Assembly: GCA_046349915.1 (NCBI GenBank) | Contig: JAXMBL010000007.1 | Location: 62,001 to 126,000 of the forward strand | Origin: CAIXSC01 sp046349915 | Lineage (GTDB): Bacteria > Planctomycetota > Planctomycetia > Pirellulales > Pirellulaceae | Reading direction: 5' to 3' | DNA length: 64,000 nt | Shown here: in pieces, positions 55,278-63,581 of the stretch | Position numbering within the stretch: the first letter of the stretch is position 1 | How the letters are laid out: every line of letters begins with the position of its first letter | Notes under the pieces: generated by a model | What the model was told of the DNA's origin: nothing | The model's database searches: none | What the model saw: only the letters and a program-made list of their open reading frames with translations | Program-made: the position numbers and the translations under genes

Positions 55278-55907
55278 ATGAAGCGTCTGGTTGGTATTGC
55301 GATCATTGTTTTTTGTGTGGCTTCTTCCGCGGTCGCTGATGTGCCTCCACCGCCGCCGAAGTGGGGGTTCAAGCGAGTTCCGTACGAGAATGTGGTGAAG
55401 TGGGACAATGAAATCGAGGGCTATCGATTTTTTGCCTTTGAACGGTTAGGAATTGGCGGGGAAGAGAAGATTGGCGAGGAGTTGAAGCTTGGGAAGGAAC
55501 CAAGTCCTCCGGTGCGAAGTTCCTCCTCTCCGTCTGTGCGAACTGGCATCGTCGCCGCTCCCGGCAAGTTGATGGAGGAACTTGGCTCCGTCGACAAACT
55601 CGCTGACCTGTTGAGTCGCGAGAACGAGGAGAAGTTCCCCGAGGGAGTTGTTGTATTTGAAACCTGGGGGGAGACCTACGACATCAAGTCGAGTGATCCT
55701 CGCTCGAAGGTTGTCAACGTGATTACCGTGTCGCCCGATGAAAAGGCGGGGGTGAAGTTCACTCAAGGGCTCGTCCCGCCGCCGACTCAGTCCTCGGGCG
55801 GTGGCGTCGCCAAATTGATGGGAGCGCCTCTAGCAACCATGTTCGCGGGGGGAGCTATCGCCATTGCCATGGCGATCTTGGGGTTGCGTTTTGTGCGAAA
55901 GAAGTGA
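55278..55907 (+). CDS. Predicted envelope protein with signal peptide and C-terminal helix
   Basis: The product has 209 residues. ATG 55278 follows an AAAGGTGAGG site. The N-terminus MKRLVGIAIIVFCVASSAVA is a signal peptide, the mature part begins DVPPPPPKWGFKRVPYEN, and a C-terminal hydrophobic helix (MFAGGAIAIAMAILGLRFV) ends in a basic KK tail. The central region is charged and unremarkable. No family was recognised. It is probably an exported protein held by its C-terminal anchor. Confidence 0.7.
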   Translation: MKRLVGIAIIVFCVASSAVADVPPPPPKWGFKRVPYENVVKWDNEIEGYRFFAFERLGIGGEEKIGEELKLGKEPSPPVRSSSSPSVRTGIVAAPGKLMEELGSVDKLADLLSRENEEKFPEGVVVFETWGETYDIKSSDPRSKVVNVITVSPDEKAGVKFTQGLVPPPTQSSGGGVAKLMGAPLATMFAGGAIAIAMAILGLRFVRKK

Positions 55908-55971
55908 CCGTTTTTTCATCCGGCTGTCCAACTAAATTGAACAGCCTTAGCGATCATTGGAACGTCGCGGG

Positions 55972-56895
55972 TCACTCGGCTTGTTCGACGAACCATTGTG
56001 CGTCTTTCTTCTGAAGTCGAACGGCGTTGCTCCGCAAAACGATCTGCGGTGGCCGATTCTTCAATGCCTCAGTGCTCCATATTTCTCCAACGGAAACGGG
56101 GCCGTTCTCGCTGTACCCCTCGTGCTGACGTTCGGAAAAGACGGCTACCATTTCAATCTGTTGGGCATCCGCTGGCAACAAGGCAGCCAGCGAGTCGACT
56201 GCCATTTGCACGTTCCACGTCGTCCGCGACTTGGCAGGCGTTAGTTCGATGAATTTCTGAGTTCCACCTTCTCCCACGCCGCCGAGTGGTTCTTGCGTGA
56301 CGGGTTTGCCATCGACCTTAAAGGCAAAGAGAAAGGGGAGCACATTCGTCCTGCGATGTTCGATCTCACGCTGGATGGCTCGATTACCCGCGGCAAGCGT
56401 CAGCGTCAACGTGAGAACGTGAGCCTTTTCGGCGGGCTTGGTCTCCTCCGCTTTCGTGTCGTCGGTGGGAACGTCTACTGCTTGGGGCGTGGCGTCGACC
56501 GCCAAGGTCAGCGCTGCACCTTGCTCGCTCTGTGGCAACTCTTCGATCGACTTCGGGTATTTTGGTTGCGAGGGAAGCTGATAAGCGGGTTCTCCTGCGG
56601 TCGCCTCTAGTTGCTGGGATGCCGCATGTTGCTTCATCCAAGCTTCGTAGTCCTCCCGCGACACTTCGCGGGGAAAACCCGTGAACCAGCGAGGCTGAGC
56701 GACGAGTCGCAAGATTTGTTTTTCCGCCGCCAATCGCTCGTCGGCGTGATAGACGTCGTCGCCGAGCGCGAAGAACGACGGCGATGTCGGCGACGAACTA
56801 GCGGAGGAGCTGCTGGAGCTGCTGGAGGCGACGTCCGTCGGAGGCGACCCGCAACCTAGGCACACGACTGCAAGCACAAGCCAGAGTTTTCGCAT
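55972..56895 (-). CDS. Lipoprotein, unknown function
   Basis: The product has 307 residues from ATG 56895; the frame extends upstream without signal character. MRKLWLVLAVVCLGC gives a lipobox with Cys15. A Ser-rich linker (VASSSSSSSSASSSPTSPS) follows. The rest is a mixed alpha/beta region (SREDYEAWMKQHAASQQLE, VLTLTLTLAAGNRAIQREIE, VQMAVDSLAALLPADAQQIE). No family was recognised. It is convergent with the small envelope-protein gene at 55278. Confidence 0.65.
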   Translation of the reverse strand: MRKLWLVLAVVCLGCGSPPTDVASSSSSSSSASSSPTSPSFFALGDDVYHADERLAAEKQILRLVAQPRWFTGFPREVSREDYEAWMKQHAASQQLEATAGEPAYQLPSQPKYPKSIEELPQSEQGAALTLAVDATPQAVDVPTDDTKAEETKPAEKAHVLTLTLTLAAGNRAIQREIEHRRTNVLPFLFAFKVDGKPVTQEPLGGVGEGGTQKFIELTPAKSRTTWNVQMAVDSLAALLPADAQQIEMVAVFSERQHEGYSENGPVSVGEIWSTEALKNRPPQIVLRSNAVRLQKKDAQWFVEQAE

Positions 56896-57185
56896 GGAGG
56901 CGACCTTGTCAAATAAAAGTCTAGGAAAACAGGCAATACGCCCGTTGAGCTTGCCAACGCTCAAAGGCCTTGAGAATTCAAGGAATCGAAAGAATGGACC
57001 TAGAGCCTTATCATTACTGCATTTTCGACAGCAATCCGCTCTTGATTGGCGAGATCGAAAAGTTGGACGACCGTGGAAGTGAAAAAGTTCCACTCGCAAT
57101 CTAGGTCTCGCGATATTCCGTCTCGAAAACTGGAGAGTGACGCTGTCAGTTACTTGCAGCAGTAACGTAAGGCTCGATCGACCCG

Positions 57186-57479
57186 TTAGCTCGGCTTATC
57201 GGATAAGTCCAGCGGCGACTGATGATTAAATCCGTACTCCCGAGTCATACGTTCCTTGACTTCGTCTGAGGGCTCTCCATCCCCTGATTCGATGACCATC
57301 CCGAAGTCTGCCGGATAGAATAGACCTTTCCGCTGAGCCTCCATGAATTCCTCAAGCCGGTTTTGGCGGAGGGCGACGTAGGAGTAGACTTTTCGCCCCT
57401 CGGGCGACTCGCCACGTACAAGCAAAATGCAGACAGTCTTCTCTTCGATCACTCTTTGAGCTATCGACTTCTTGGCCAT
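57186..57479 (-). CDS. Small hypothetical protein in the cbb3 locus
   Basis: The product has 97 residues from ATG 57479, starting MAKKSIAQRVIEEKTVCIL; an upstream in-frame start at 57509 lies inside the UreH-type gene. The body reads SYVALRQNRLEEFMEAQRKG and LFYPADFGMVIESGDGEPSD, with no membrane segment and no known domain. It follows the UreH-type gene by 13 bp, so it is likely the last gene of the cbb3 operon. Its role is unknown and it may be unrelated to the oxidase. The hairpin GTTACT...AGTAAC at 57149-57166 downstream has no T-tract. Confidence 0.65.
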   Translation of the reverse strand: MAKKSIAQRVIEEKTVCILLVRGESPEGRKVYSYVALRQNRLEEFMEAQRKGLFYPADFGMVIESGDGEPSDEVKERMTREYGFNHQSPLDLSDKPS

Positions 57480-57492
57480 ATGTCGTCTTGCG

Positions 57493-58197
57493 CTACTTAT
57501 TCCCCGCACAGAAGGGGCAAGACTCGGGGGCGGCGGGGCGTGACAAATAGACCGCTCCGCGCACCATCGAGATGCCTCCCGTCAGCACGAGGCACCAGGC
57601 GGCCACGGCATAGAGGCGGCGGCGAGTCGCCATGCCCAGTAAAGAGCCGCCGTAACCAGTCGCGACCAGAATGGGGACGGTGCCAAGTCCGAAAATGGAC
57701 ATGGTGGCAGTACCGGTAACGAGGTCGCGCGTGCTGGCTGCGAGCGTCAGCATGCCGTACAGCAAGCCGCAGGGGAGCAGGCCTGTCAGTAGTCCCGCGA
57801 GAAACGCCGAAGTACGTCCCGGCATTCGCAAAAATCCGCCAAAGAAGGAGCTCGCCAAACAAGGCGGCGATCCCGCGGCGACTCCGCGTCGACGCAGAAT
57901 GCCCGTCGCGGCCAGCCCTTGATACACTAGTACGGCGCCCGCTACCAAAGCCAGGATGGCCGAGAGGTGCACGGTCGACGGAATCGCTCGAGTCAAACGC
58001 CAACCGGCGAAACCCGCCGTTGCGCCTAACACGGAATAGGTGAACAGTCGACCGGCTGAATAGAGCACTTGGCGAATGAAGTTGTCGCGAGGCCCCGCCG
58101 CCGCGGCCCCGATACTCAATACAAACCCGCCGCACATGCCGACGCAATGAGCGGAGCCCAGCACTCCGGCGAGAAACAAGAAAGGCCATTCGAGCAT
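57493..58197 (-). CDS. UreH/TauE-SafE-type membrane protein of the cbb3 locus
   Basis: The product has 234 residues with about six membrane helices. The N-terminus has the GSAHCVGMCGGFVLSIG motif of the UreH_2/DsbD-like sulfite-exporter family, and the second half shows GLLTGLLPCGLLYGMLTLAA. Such proteins neighbour cco assembly genes and are presumed copper or thiol transporters. It lies 9 bp from the CcoI gene, and its Cys-rich end (ESCPFCAGNK) may bind metal. The exact substrate is unknown. Confidence 0.8.
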   Translation of the reverse strand: MLEWPFLFLAGVLGSAHCVGMCGGFVLSIGAAAAGPRDNFIRQVLYSAGRLFTYSVLGATAGFAGWRLTRAIPSTVHLSAILALVAGAVLVYQGLAATGILRRRGVAAGSPPCLASSFFGGFLRMPGRTSAFLAGLLTGLLPCGLLYGMLTLAASTRDLVTGTATMSIFGLGTVPILVATGYGGSLLGMATRRRLYAVAAWCLVLTGGISMVRGAVYLSRPAAPESCPFCAGNK

Positions 58198-58206
58198 GGA
58201 GGTATC

Positions 58207-60537
58207 CTAGGTTGATTCAATAGTGGCCGCGGAAACGGCGTATCGATCGAGGGAGTTCGAGGAAGCGGCTGCCAAGTCTGTCGTCAGACCGTCTGACATC
58301 TGGCTCTCCACGCTCTCCGTGCTCTCCGTGATGTCGCCTTCCAACGGTTCGCGTCCCAGTCGCAGCGAATTGCCGACCACAAGCAGACTGCTGACGGTCA
58401 TGGCAACGGCGGCCAGGATGGGATTCAGCCAGCCAGCGGCCGCGATTGCGATGCCGACCGTGTTGTAGGCGAATGCCCAGAAGAGATTCCAACGAATCAC
58501 GGCGTTCGTGCGGCGAGCCAATTGGACGAGCCAAGGAATTCGAGTCAGGTCATTGCCGAGGAGGCAGACGGACGCCGTGTGCCGAGATACATCCGTGCCG
58601 GCGGCGAGTGCGACCCCGACATCGGCGGCAGCGAGCGCAGGCGCATCATTGATTCCATCGCCCACCATTACCACTCGTCCTCGCCCTCGCGACGACTCGA
58701 CCCAAACCAACTTGTCTTCGGGCAACTGATCACCGTGAACTGGTATTCCCAGTTGTTCGGCGAGACGATTCGCGCGAGCCGCGCGGTCGCCGGTCAAGAC
58801 TTCAACGCACAGTCCTTGACGAACCAGCCACTCGACGCATTTTCCCGCGCTGGGGCGAATGGACTCGGCAAAGCGAATCACTCCTCGTGGACGTCCGCCC
58901 CAGGCCACTCCGACCCAAGGTCCCTCGGGTGCAGGCTCGATTGAACCGAGATCAACCGCGCACTCGGGGAGAGATTCACGCAGCAGTCGCGGGCTTCCCA
59001 CAATCGTCTCGCCGCCATTCGCGTCAACGCCAATCAAGCCACGACCGGGTAGTGTTCGAGTTTGAGCTGTGGGAATGATGTGCACGTTGCGTCGTCGCGC
59101 TTCCTCGACGATGGCTGCCGATAAGGGATGATTCGAAGCCTGAGCCACCGTGGCCGCGCGAGCGATTACCTGCTCGACCGATTCGCCGTCGCTTACCACC
59201 ACCTCACAGACTCGCGGCGAGCCGGTGGTGAGAGTACCCGTCTTGTCGAATCCAAACACGGCCGCGTGGGCCAGTTTGTCGAGCGTGTCGCCGTCGCGAA
59301 TCAGGACATGATTCCGAGCGGCTCGGCCCACGGCGGCCCAGAGCGCCATCGGAGTCGCCAACCCCAGGGCGCAGGGGCAAGCAATCACCACGACTGCCAA
59401 CGCGGCCAGTAGTCCTTCGGCCAATCCCGAGCGATAGCCGTGCCAGGCGAAGGTTGTGGCGGCGATGACAAGCACCGTGGGGAAGAACCAAGTGGAGATC
59501 TTCACAGCCAGTCGCTGATAGTGATCGTCACGGGCAACCGCTCGCGCCACCGCCGTGATGATGCGTTGCATGGTCCCTTCGTCCGATGCGCCGGCGGCGA
59601 CAACGACAAGTTCGCCGTCGAGATTCAGCGTGCCGCTATAAACCATGTCGCCCGGCTGCTTCACCACCGGTTCGCTTTCACCAGTCACCGCCTGTTGATC
59701 GATCGAGCCGCTGCCTCGTTCCACAGTCGCGTCAACCGGGATCCGGTCTCCAGCGAGCAGCCGCAGGCGGTCCCCGGCTTTGACGGATGCTCGCGACACT
59801 AGTTCTTCACCGCCGGTTGTCAGCAGCCGGACCTCATCGGGCAAGAGCTTCTGCAATGAGCGGAGAGCGGCCGTTGTTTGCAATTTGCCTTGGGCCTCGA
59901 GCCATCGCCCTAGCGTCACGGCCACCAGCACCATGCACGTGACCTCGAAATAGACGTGTCCTTCATCGCGAATCACGGAGGCGACCGAATAGGCATACGC
60001 CGCGACCACGCCCGCCACCAATAAGCCGCTCATGGAGGGAGTGCCGCGGCGCAACTCGGCCAACGCATCTTCGACCAGCGGCCCCGCCAATAGCAAGAGA
60101 ACGGGCGTGGCGAACAACAGACAAATGTAGCGACCGATGTCGTAAAAGGTCGCGGCGGCCGCGGAAGGGGGAACACCCTCTTGCGTCCATAGATACATCG
60201 TGAACGCCATGACGTTCATCGTAAAGAACAGAGAGAGTCCCAGGCGGACCATCAGGCCGCGAGCCTGTCCCGCGTCCCCCGTCGCTCGCGTGATCGACGC
60301 TGCAAACCGGCAACCTTGGCAACAGTAGACGGGCTGTGATTCGTCGCTCTGGAGCGATAGTGCCGTGTCCGGCGCGGAAGCTGAGCTGCCTGTGGGATGG
60401 TTGTTCAACACCGGCGAGCACGCAGGCGAACAATACACGGGCAAGCCACAGTAGTCGCAGGCCAAGTGAGTAGTGGCTTGACTCAACACGGGATTGGTCT
60501 GGTCGCGACCGAGCGATTCACCGTCGAGGGCTGGCAT
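58207..60537 (-). CDS. ccoI: CcoI-type copper P1B-ATPase
   Basis: The product has 776 residues. The N-terminus is Cys-rich (HLACDYCGLPVYCSPACSP and VYCCQGCRFA, the heavy-metal ATPase metal-binding domain also found in CcoI/FixI). The membrane motif is IACPCALGLATPMALW (CPC near 388), followed by DKTGTLTTGSP (phosphorylated Asp near 430) and GDGINDAPALAAADVGVA (near 630). The P1B type with CPC exports Cu(I). In cbb3 loci this protein supplies copper for the CcoN active site. It precedes the UreH-type gene by 9 bp. Confidence 0.88.
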   Translation of the reverse strand: MPALDGESLGRDQTNPVLSQATTHLACDYCGLPVYCSPACSPVLNNHPTGSSASAPDTALSLQSDESQPVYCCQGCRFAASITRATGDAGQARGLMVRLGLSLFFTMNVMAFTMYLWTQEGVPPSAAAATFYDIGRYICLLFATPVLLLLAGPLVEDALAELRRGTPSMSGLLVAGVVAAYAYSVASVIRDEGHVYFEVTCMVLVAVTLGRWLEAQGKLQTTAALRSLQKLLPDEVRLLTTGGEELVSRASVKAGDRLRLLAGDRIPVDATVERGSGSIDQQAVTGESEPVVKQPGDMVYSGTLNLDGELVVVAAGASDEGTMQRIITAVARAVARDDHYQRLAVKISTWFFPTVLVIAATTFAWHGYRSGLAEGLLAALAVVVIACPCALGLATPMALWAAVGRAARNHVLIRDGDTLDKLAHAAVFGFDKTGTLTTGSPRVCEVVVSDGESVEQVIARAATVAQASNHPLSAAIVEEARRRNVHIIPTAQTRTLPGRGLIGVDANGGETIVGSPRLLRESLPECAVDLGSIEPAPEGPWVGVAWGGRPRGVIRFAESIRPSAGKCVEWLVRQGLCVEVLTGDRAARANRLAEQLGIPVHGDQLPEDKLVWVESSRGRGRVVMVGDGINDAPALAAADVGVALAAGTDVSRHTASVCLLGNDLTRIPWLVQLARRTNAVIRWNLFWAFAYNTVGIAIAAAGWLNPILAAVAMTVSSLLVVGNSLRLGREPLEGDITESTESVESQMSDGLTTDLAAASSNSLDRYAVSAATIEST

Positions 60538-60582
60538 GCGGAGAAATTCCTCGCGTCGAGCGGGCCGCCTACCGTTCCACGC

Positions 60583-60759
60583 CTACTGCTTCTGAAACAA
60601 CTCAACTTGGAGCGCCGGAAACAAGTACACGATAGTGTAGTAGAACGTGAAGATCCAGAAGCCGATCCAGATCAAACGGACATACCACGGAATCTCGTTT
60701 CCGGTGTAATCGTGGTGTTGATGTTCGACTTCTGGCGGTTGGTAGTCGGGATTGGACAT
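60583..60759 (-). CDS. 58-residue CcoP N-terminal-anchor-like protein (stand-alone)
   Basis: This short gene reads MSNPDYQPPEVEHQHHDYTG then NEIPWYVRLIWIGFWIFTFY, one membrane helix, and ends LFPALQVELFQKQ before TAG. The pattern HDYTGNEIPWYVR followed by one helix ending in YLFPAL matches the FixP_N anchor of CcoP (consensus G-H-D-G-I-x-E-N-P-L-P-R-W-W). No heme motif CxxCH is present. The gene lies between CcoI and the CcoS-like gene. It may stabilise the oxidase or replace CcoP's anchor. The match is to recalled consensus. Confidence 0.7.
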   Translation of the reverse strand: MSNPDYQPPEVEHQHHDYTGNEIPWYVRLIWIGFWIFTFYYTIVYLFPALQVELFQKQ

Positions 60760-60831
60760 GGATCTAGTTCCAGAAATGTTCTATGGATTCGCTCGCCATC
60801 TGCGGGCGGCGTCCCATGGGAAAGTCAGTGT

Positions 60832-61209
60832 TTATCGCGATTCACGAGCTCGCTGGTTCAGCAGTTCCTCTTGTTCGAGCATCGCCAGCTTGGGACGCTC
60901 GACGTCATGGAACATGCCGTTGGAGGTCGCCCAAATCAGCATGCACAGGAAACCAAGGCTGGCGAGCAGATAGTTCAAGATCGGAGCGATCGCAAACTCA
61001 CCGCCCGGCTCGCCTCGAAACACCTGCACCAGTTCGTAGAACTTCCCCACGAACCCATACATGCTGGGGATGAGAATCATGACGGCGAACAGCATTGTGA
61101 TGCGCCATTGCAATCGCGACTCGCGAACAGCTCGCGACGTGCTCGCCGAGGAGGAGGCCGAAGTCTTCGAGGTCTTTTCCATCGCAGTATTGGTCGCAGG
61201 CGAGTTCAT
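60832..61209 (-). CDS. CcoS-like cbb3 assembly protein with extra N-terminal domain
   Basis: The product has 125 residues from ATG 61209. A first hydrophobic segment (WRITMLFAVMILIPSMYGFV) is followed by a second (APILNYLLASLGFLCMLIWA) that continues SNGMFHDVERPKLAMLEQEE. The last part closely resembles CcoS, which typically has one helix followed by WAxxSGQFDDxEGPxxRML. CcoS is needed to insert heme and copper into cbb3 oxidase. A standard CcoS is about 50-70 residues, so the N-terminal half is an extension. It lies 72 bp from the small CcoP-like gene. Confidence 0.65.
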   Translation of the reverse strand: MNSPATNTAMEKTSKTSASSSASTSRAVRESRLQWRITMLFAVMILIPSMYGFVGKFYELVQVFRGEPGGEFAIAPILNYLLASLGFLCMLIWATSNGMFHDVERPKLAMLEQEELLNQRARESR

Positions 61210-61300
61210 AGTTGACGAATCCCCAATCAAAGGGAGTTGGCGTTGGAAGCACACAGACACGGAACAAATCGAGGAACGTCAAATCAAGAAGAGCAAGCCA

Positions 61301-61366
61301 TTCCTTTTTCACCCTTCCCTCTTCACCCTTCACCCTTCTTCCTTCTTCATTCCTCGTTCTTCATCT
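61301..61366. repeat. Pyrimidine-rich tract with TTCACCC repeats
   Basis: In these 66 bases purines are rare on the plus strand. TTCACCC recurs near 61308, 61322 and 61328. The tract overlaps the last codons of the CcoO gene (REMKNEE) and the spacer after it. It may form an H-DNA/triplex structure or act at the RNA level, but no function is shown. Confidence 0.6.
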
Positions 61367-61988
61367 CGCGCTGTTCTTCATAGTACGGATAGCTGGGAAG
61401 CCAAGAGCCGAGCCACTGGACGTAGGTGATTAACGCGAGTCCACGACGATTGGGCTTGTCTGGCGAGCCATCGAACATCCACGGGTATTCGGGCATGACG
61501 GAATCGGTCGAGACCATTTTGGGTTTGTAGAAGTGGACGGAATGCCAATCGTTGCTGCGACGGCCGCCTTCACGGCTCAAGTCCGGACCAACTCGGCGAG
61601 TTCCAAAGAGCACGGGACGTTGAAGTTCGTTCTGGTACTCTTTCGTTTCCGAGACGGGGCCCCAACGTAGCGACTCGTTGGAGACGGGGCGAATGAACTG
61701 GCTGTGGCAGTGCCAGCAACCTTCGCCCACGTAGATCTGTCGTCCCAACCGCAAGGCGGCCGCACAGTTTTCCTCGTTCGCTTCGCCGAAGTACTTTTGG
61801 AATTGTTCTGGATAGCGTTCGCTAAGGTCGCGGAATTGCGTCATGATCCGCGGCTTCACCAACTCCTCGACCGTCTCTTCCTTAAGGTCTTTGTACATCA
61901 GCATGGGCACGAGGCCGTTGCCGAGGAAAGCGAGTGCGAAGAAGGCGATTCCCGCGATGAACACGATACCCGTTTTGCTCTCAAACAT
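61347..61988 (-). CDS. ccoO: cbb3-type cytochrome c oxidase subunit II (CcoO)
   Basis: The product has 213 residues. An N-terminal membrane helix (FIAGIAFFALAFLGNGLVPM) is followed by the periplasmic heme site GEGCWHCHSQFIRPVS with Cys91, Cys94 and His95. Met near VMPEYPWMF is the likely axial ligand, and ALITYVQWLGSW is a conserved C-terminal CcoO region. CcoO binds one c-type heme and passes electrons to CcoN. Length is typical. The terminal REMKNEE residues come from a purine-rich tract and may be an addition. It follows CcoN by 74 bp. Confidence 0.92.
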   Translation of the reverse strand: MFESKTGIVFIAGIAFFALAFLGNGLVPMLMYKDLKEETVEELVKPRIMTQFRDLSERYPEQFQKYFGEANEENCAAALRLGRQIYVGEGCWHCHSQFIRPVSNESLRWGPVSETKEYQNELQRPVLFGTRRVGPDLSREGGRRSNDWHSVHFYKPKMVSTDSVMPEYPWMFDGSPDKPNRRGLALITYVQWLGSWLPSYPYYEEQREMKNEE

Positions 61989-62062
61989 GTCTCTACTCGT
62001 TGGTCAGTGGATGCGAGTTCCTCGCATCGCCGGTATGGAGCGATGCTGAACGTGTTCGTTGG

Positions 62063-63538
62063 TTAGGCAGTGGCAGCTCTTTTCACTCGACGCCCTTCGG
62101 TTGCAGGCGCGTTTCCGTTCACGGTCCGGTAGAGGTTGACGAGGAAGCAAAGGAAGCCGCTGAAAATGGCCAAGCCCGCGAAGACGCGAGTCACCCAAAA
62201 TGGATACGATCCTTGCGTGGAGGCTTCCCAAGGTTGCAGCGACGCCCAGTAATAGCCTTGGAAGAGTCCGGCGAAGGTGAGATCGAGGAACATGATGAAG
62301 ACGCCCGAGGCCGACAGCCAGAAGTGCCACTCGCACAATCGGCGGCTGTACCAATCGCGTTTCAACAGCCGCGGAAACAGGTAAGTCATCATGCCGAAGA
62401 TCCACTGCGTGAAGACGCCGAACATCACCAGATGCGCGTGGCCCACGACCCAGTCGGTGAAGTGAATCAGTTTTTGGAAGGTGAGGGTCACTTGCAGAGC
62501 GCACTGGAAGCAGGTGATGAAGTACAGGACCATGCCGGTGTAGAACCAGCGAATCGGCAGGTTGTCGATCATGATGCGGCTCTGGCCCCAGAGCGTCCCC
62601 AGGAAGTTGATCACCACCGTCGCCACGACCAATTCGACCGCAATTGTGGAAATCACGGCGCCGTACTGGAGGAACATCGGGATGGGCGTGTACAGGAAGT
62701 GATGGATGCCTTGCAGGGGATAGAAGAACGCCAGTCCCCAGAAGCCGACGAGCGAGAGGCCGTGGCTCCAGATCGGCTTTTTCAGCATGATCGGCACGAA
62801 GTAGTACATCAGGCCCCAGCCCAGAGGCGTCACAAAAAGGCCGACGAGGTCGTGAATGAAGAGACCGCCGATGGCGCCAGCGCTTGTTCCGCCCACCGCA
62901 TATTCGGGCAATAGGTTGCCCATGGCGTAGGTCAAGAATGTCCACACGAAGGCCGCCATGAAGTACCACAGCGTGACGTACATCGGCCCCTTGGATTTGG
63001 CGATAGGAACCATCCAATTGAAGGCCAGCAGAGCGAGTCCGACGAGTGCGATCGGGTCGATCCAGAACGGCGTCTCGCCCCACTCCAGTCCTTGAGCTCC
63101 CAGGTTAAAGGCCAATCCCGTCTTCTTGCTCATCTCGGCGACCCAGGCAGAATCCTGCAAGGAGGGGCCAAAGATAATGCCGGCCGCGGTGGCCAGCACG
63201 ATGGCTTGCCAGGCGAAGAAGATGAAGTAGGCGATCTTCCGGCTCGCGCACGGTTGGAAGGTGAGCCGAGGAATGGCCCAATGCAACACACCGAGGAACG
63301 CATTGGCGAGAAAGCCGTATGCCACCGCGTTCGTGTGAATCATGCGCCACCGTCCGGCCGACATGATCTCGAGGCCATTCAGTGGGTTCCAGTGGACCAG
63401 TTGCAGCGCCACCAGGATGCCGCCCAGCATGGAAATCAGCAGGAAGGTCAGCGCGGCGTAGAAGAACCACCGCACTAATCGCTCGTCAACCAAATCTTCG
63501 GGACGGGGTACTTCCGTCGTCGTCGCCGTTGCGCTCAT
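62063..63538 (-). CDS. ccoN: cbb3-type cytochrome c oxidase subunit I (CcoN)
   Basis: The product has 491 residues from ATG 63538, which has GGAG five bases upstream; an ATG at 63553 lacks such a site. About 12 membrane helices are expected. Heme and copper ligands are visible: MIHTNAVAYGF (His68), FIHDLVGLFVTPLGW (near 228), GIHHFLYTPIPMF (Cu-B histidines near 276) and WVVGHAHLVMFGVF (near 366). CcoN is the catalytic subunit with heme b, heme b3 and Cu-B, reducing oxygen to water at low oxygen pressure. It is followed by CcoO on the same strand. Confidence 0.93.
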   Translation of the reverse strand: MSATATTTEVPRPEDLVDERLVRWFFYAALTFLLISMLGGILVALQLVHWNPLNGLEIMSAGRWRMIHTNAVAYGFLANAFLGVLHWAIPRLTFQPCASRKIAYFIFFAWQAIVLATAAGIIFGPSLQDSAWVAEMSKKTGLAFNLGAQGLEWGETPFWIDPIALVGLALLAFNWMVPIAKSKGPMYVTLWYFMAAFVWTFLTYAMGNLLPEYAVGGTSAGAIGGLFIHDLVGLFVTPLGWGLMYYFVPIMLKKPIWSHGLSLVGFWGLAFFYPLQGIHHFLYTPIPMFLQYGAVISTIAVELVVATVVINFLGTLWGQSRIMIDNLPIRWFYTGMVLYFITCFQCALQVTLTFQKLIHFTDWVVGHAHLVMFGVFTQWIFGMMTYLFPRLLKRDWYSRRLCEWHFWLSASGVFIMFLDLTFAGLFQGYYWASLQPWEASTQGSYPFWVTRVFAGLAIFSGFLCFLVNLYRTVNGNAPATEGRRVKRAATA

Positions 63539-63581
63539 GGAATCTCCGCTCATTCGACTCTTGTCGGGTATCTCTTTCGGT

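Noticed and set aside
57149..57166. GTTACT/AGTAAC hairpin after the last cbb3-locus gene
   Set aside because: Only a 6-bp stem and no T-tract, so it is not strong enough to call a terminator.
57497..58189. Same-strand frame of 230 codons inside the UreH-type gene
   Set aside because: Out of phase with the clear membrane protein; Arg/Ser/His-rich translation with no family.
62000..62914. Plus-strand frame of 304 codons
   Set aside because: Antisense to CcoN; composition rich in Glu, His and Arg, typical of a shadow frame of a membrane protein gene.
62004..63083. Same-strand frame of 359 codons inside CcoN
   Set aside because: Out of phase with CcoN, whose heme and copper motifs are intact in the chosen frame.
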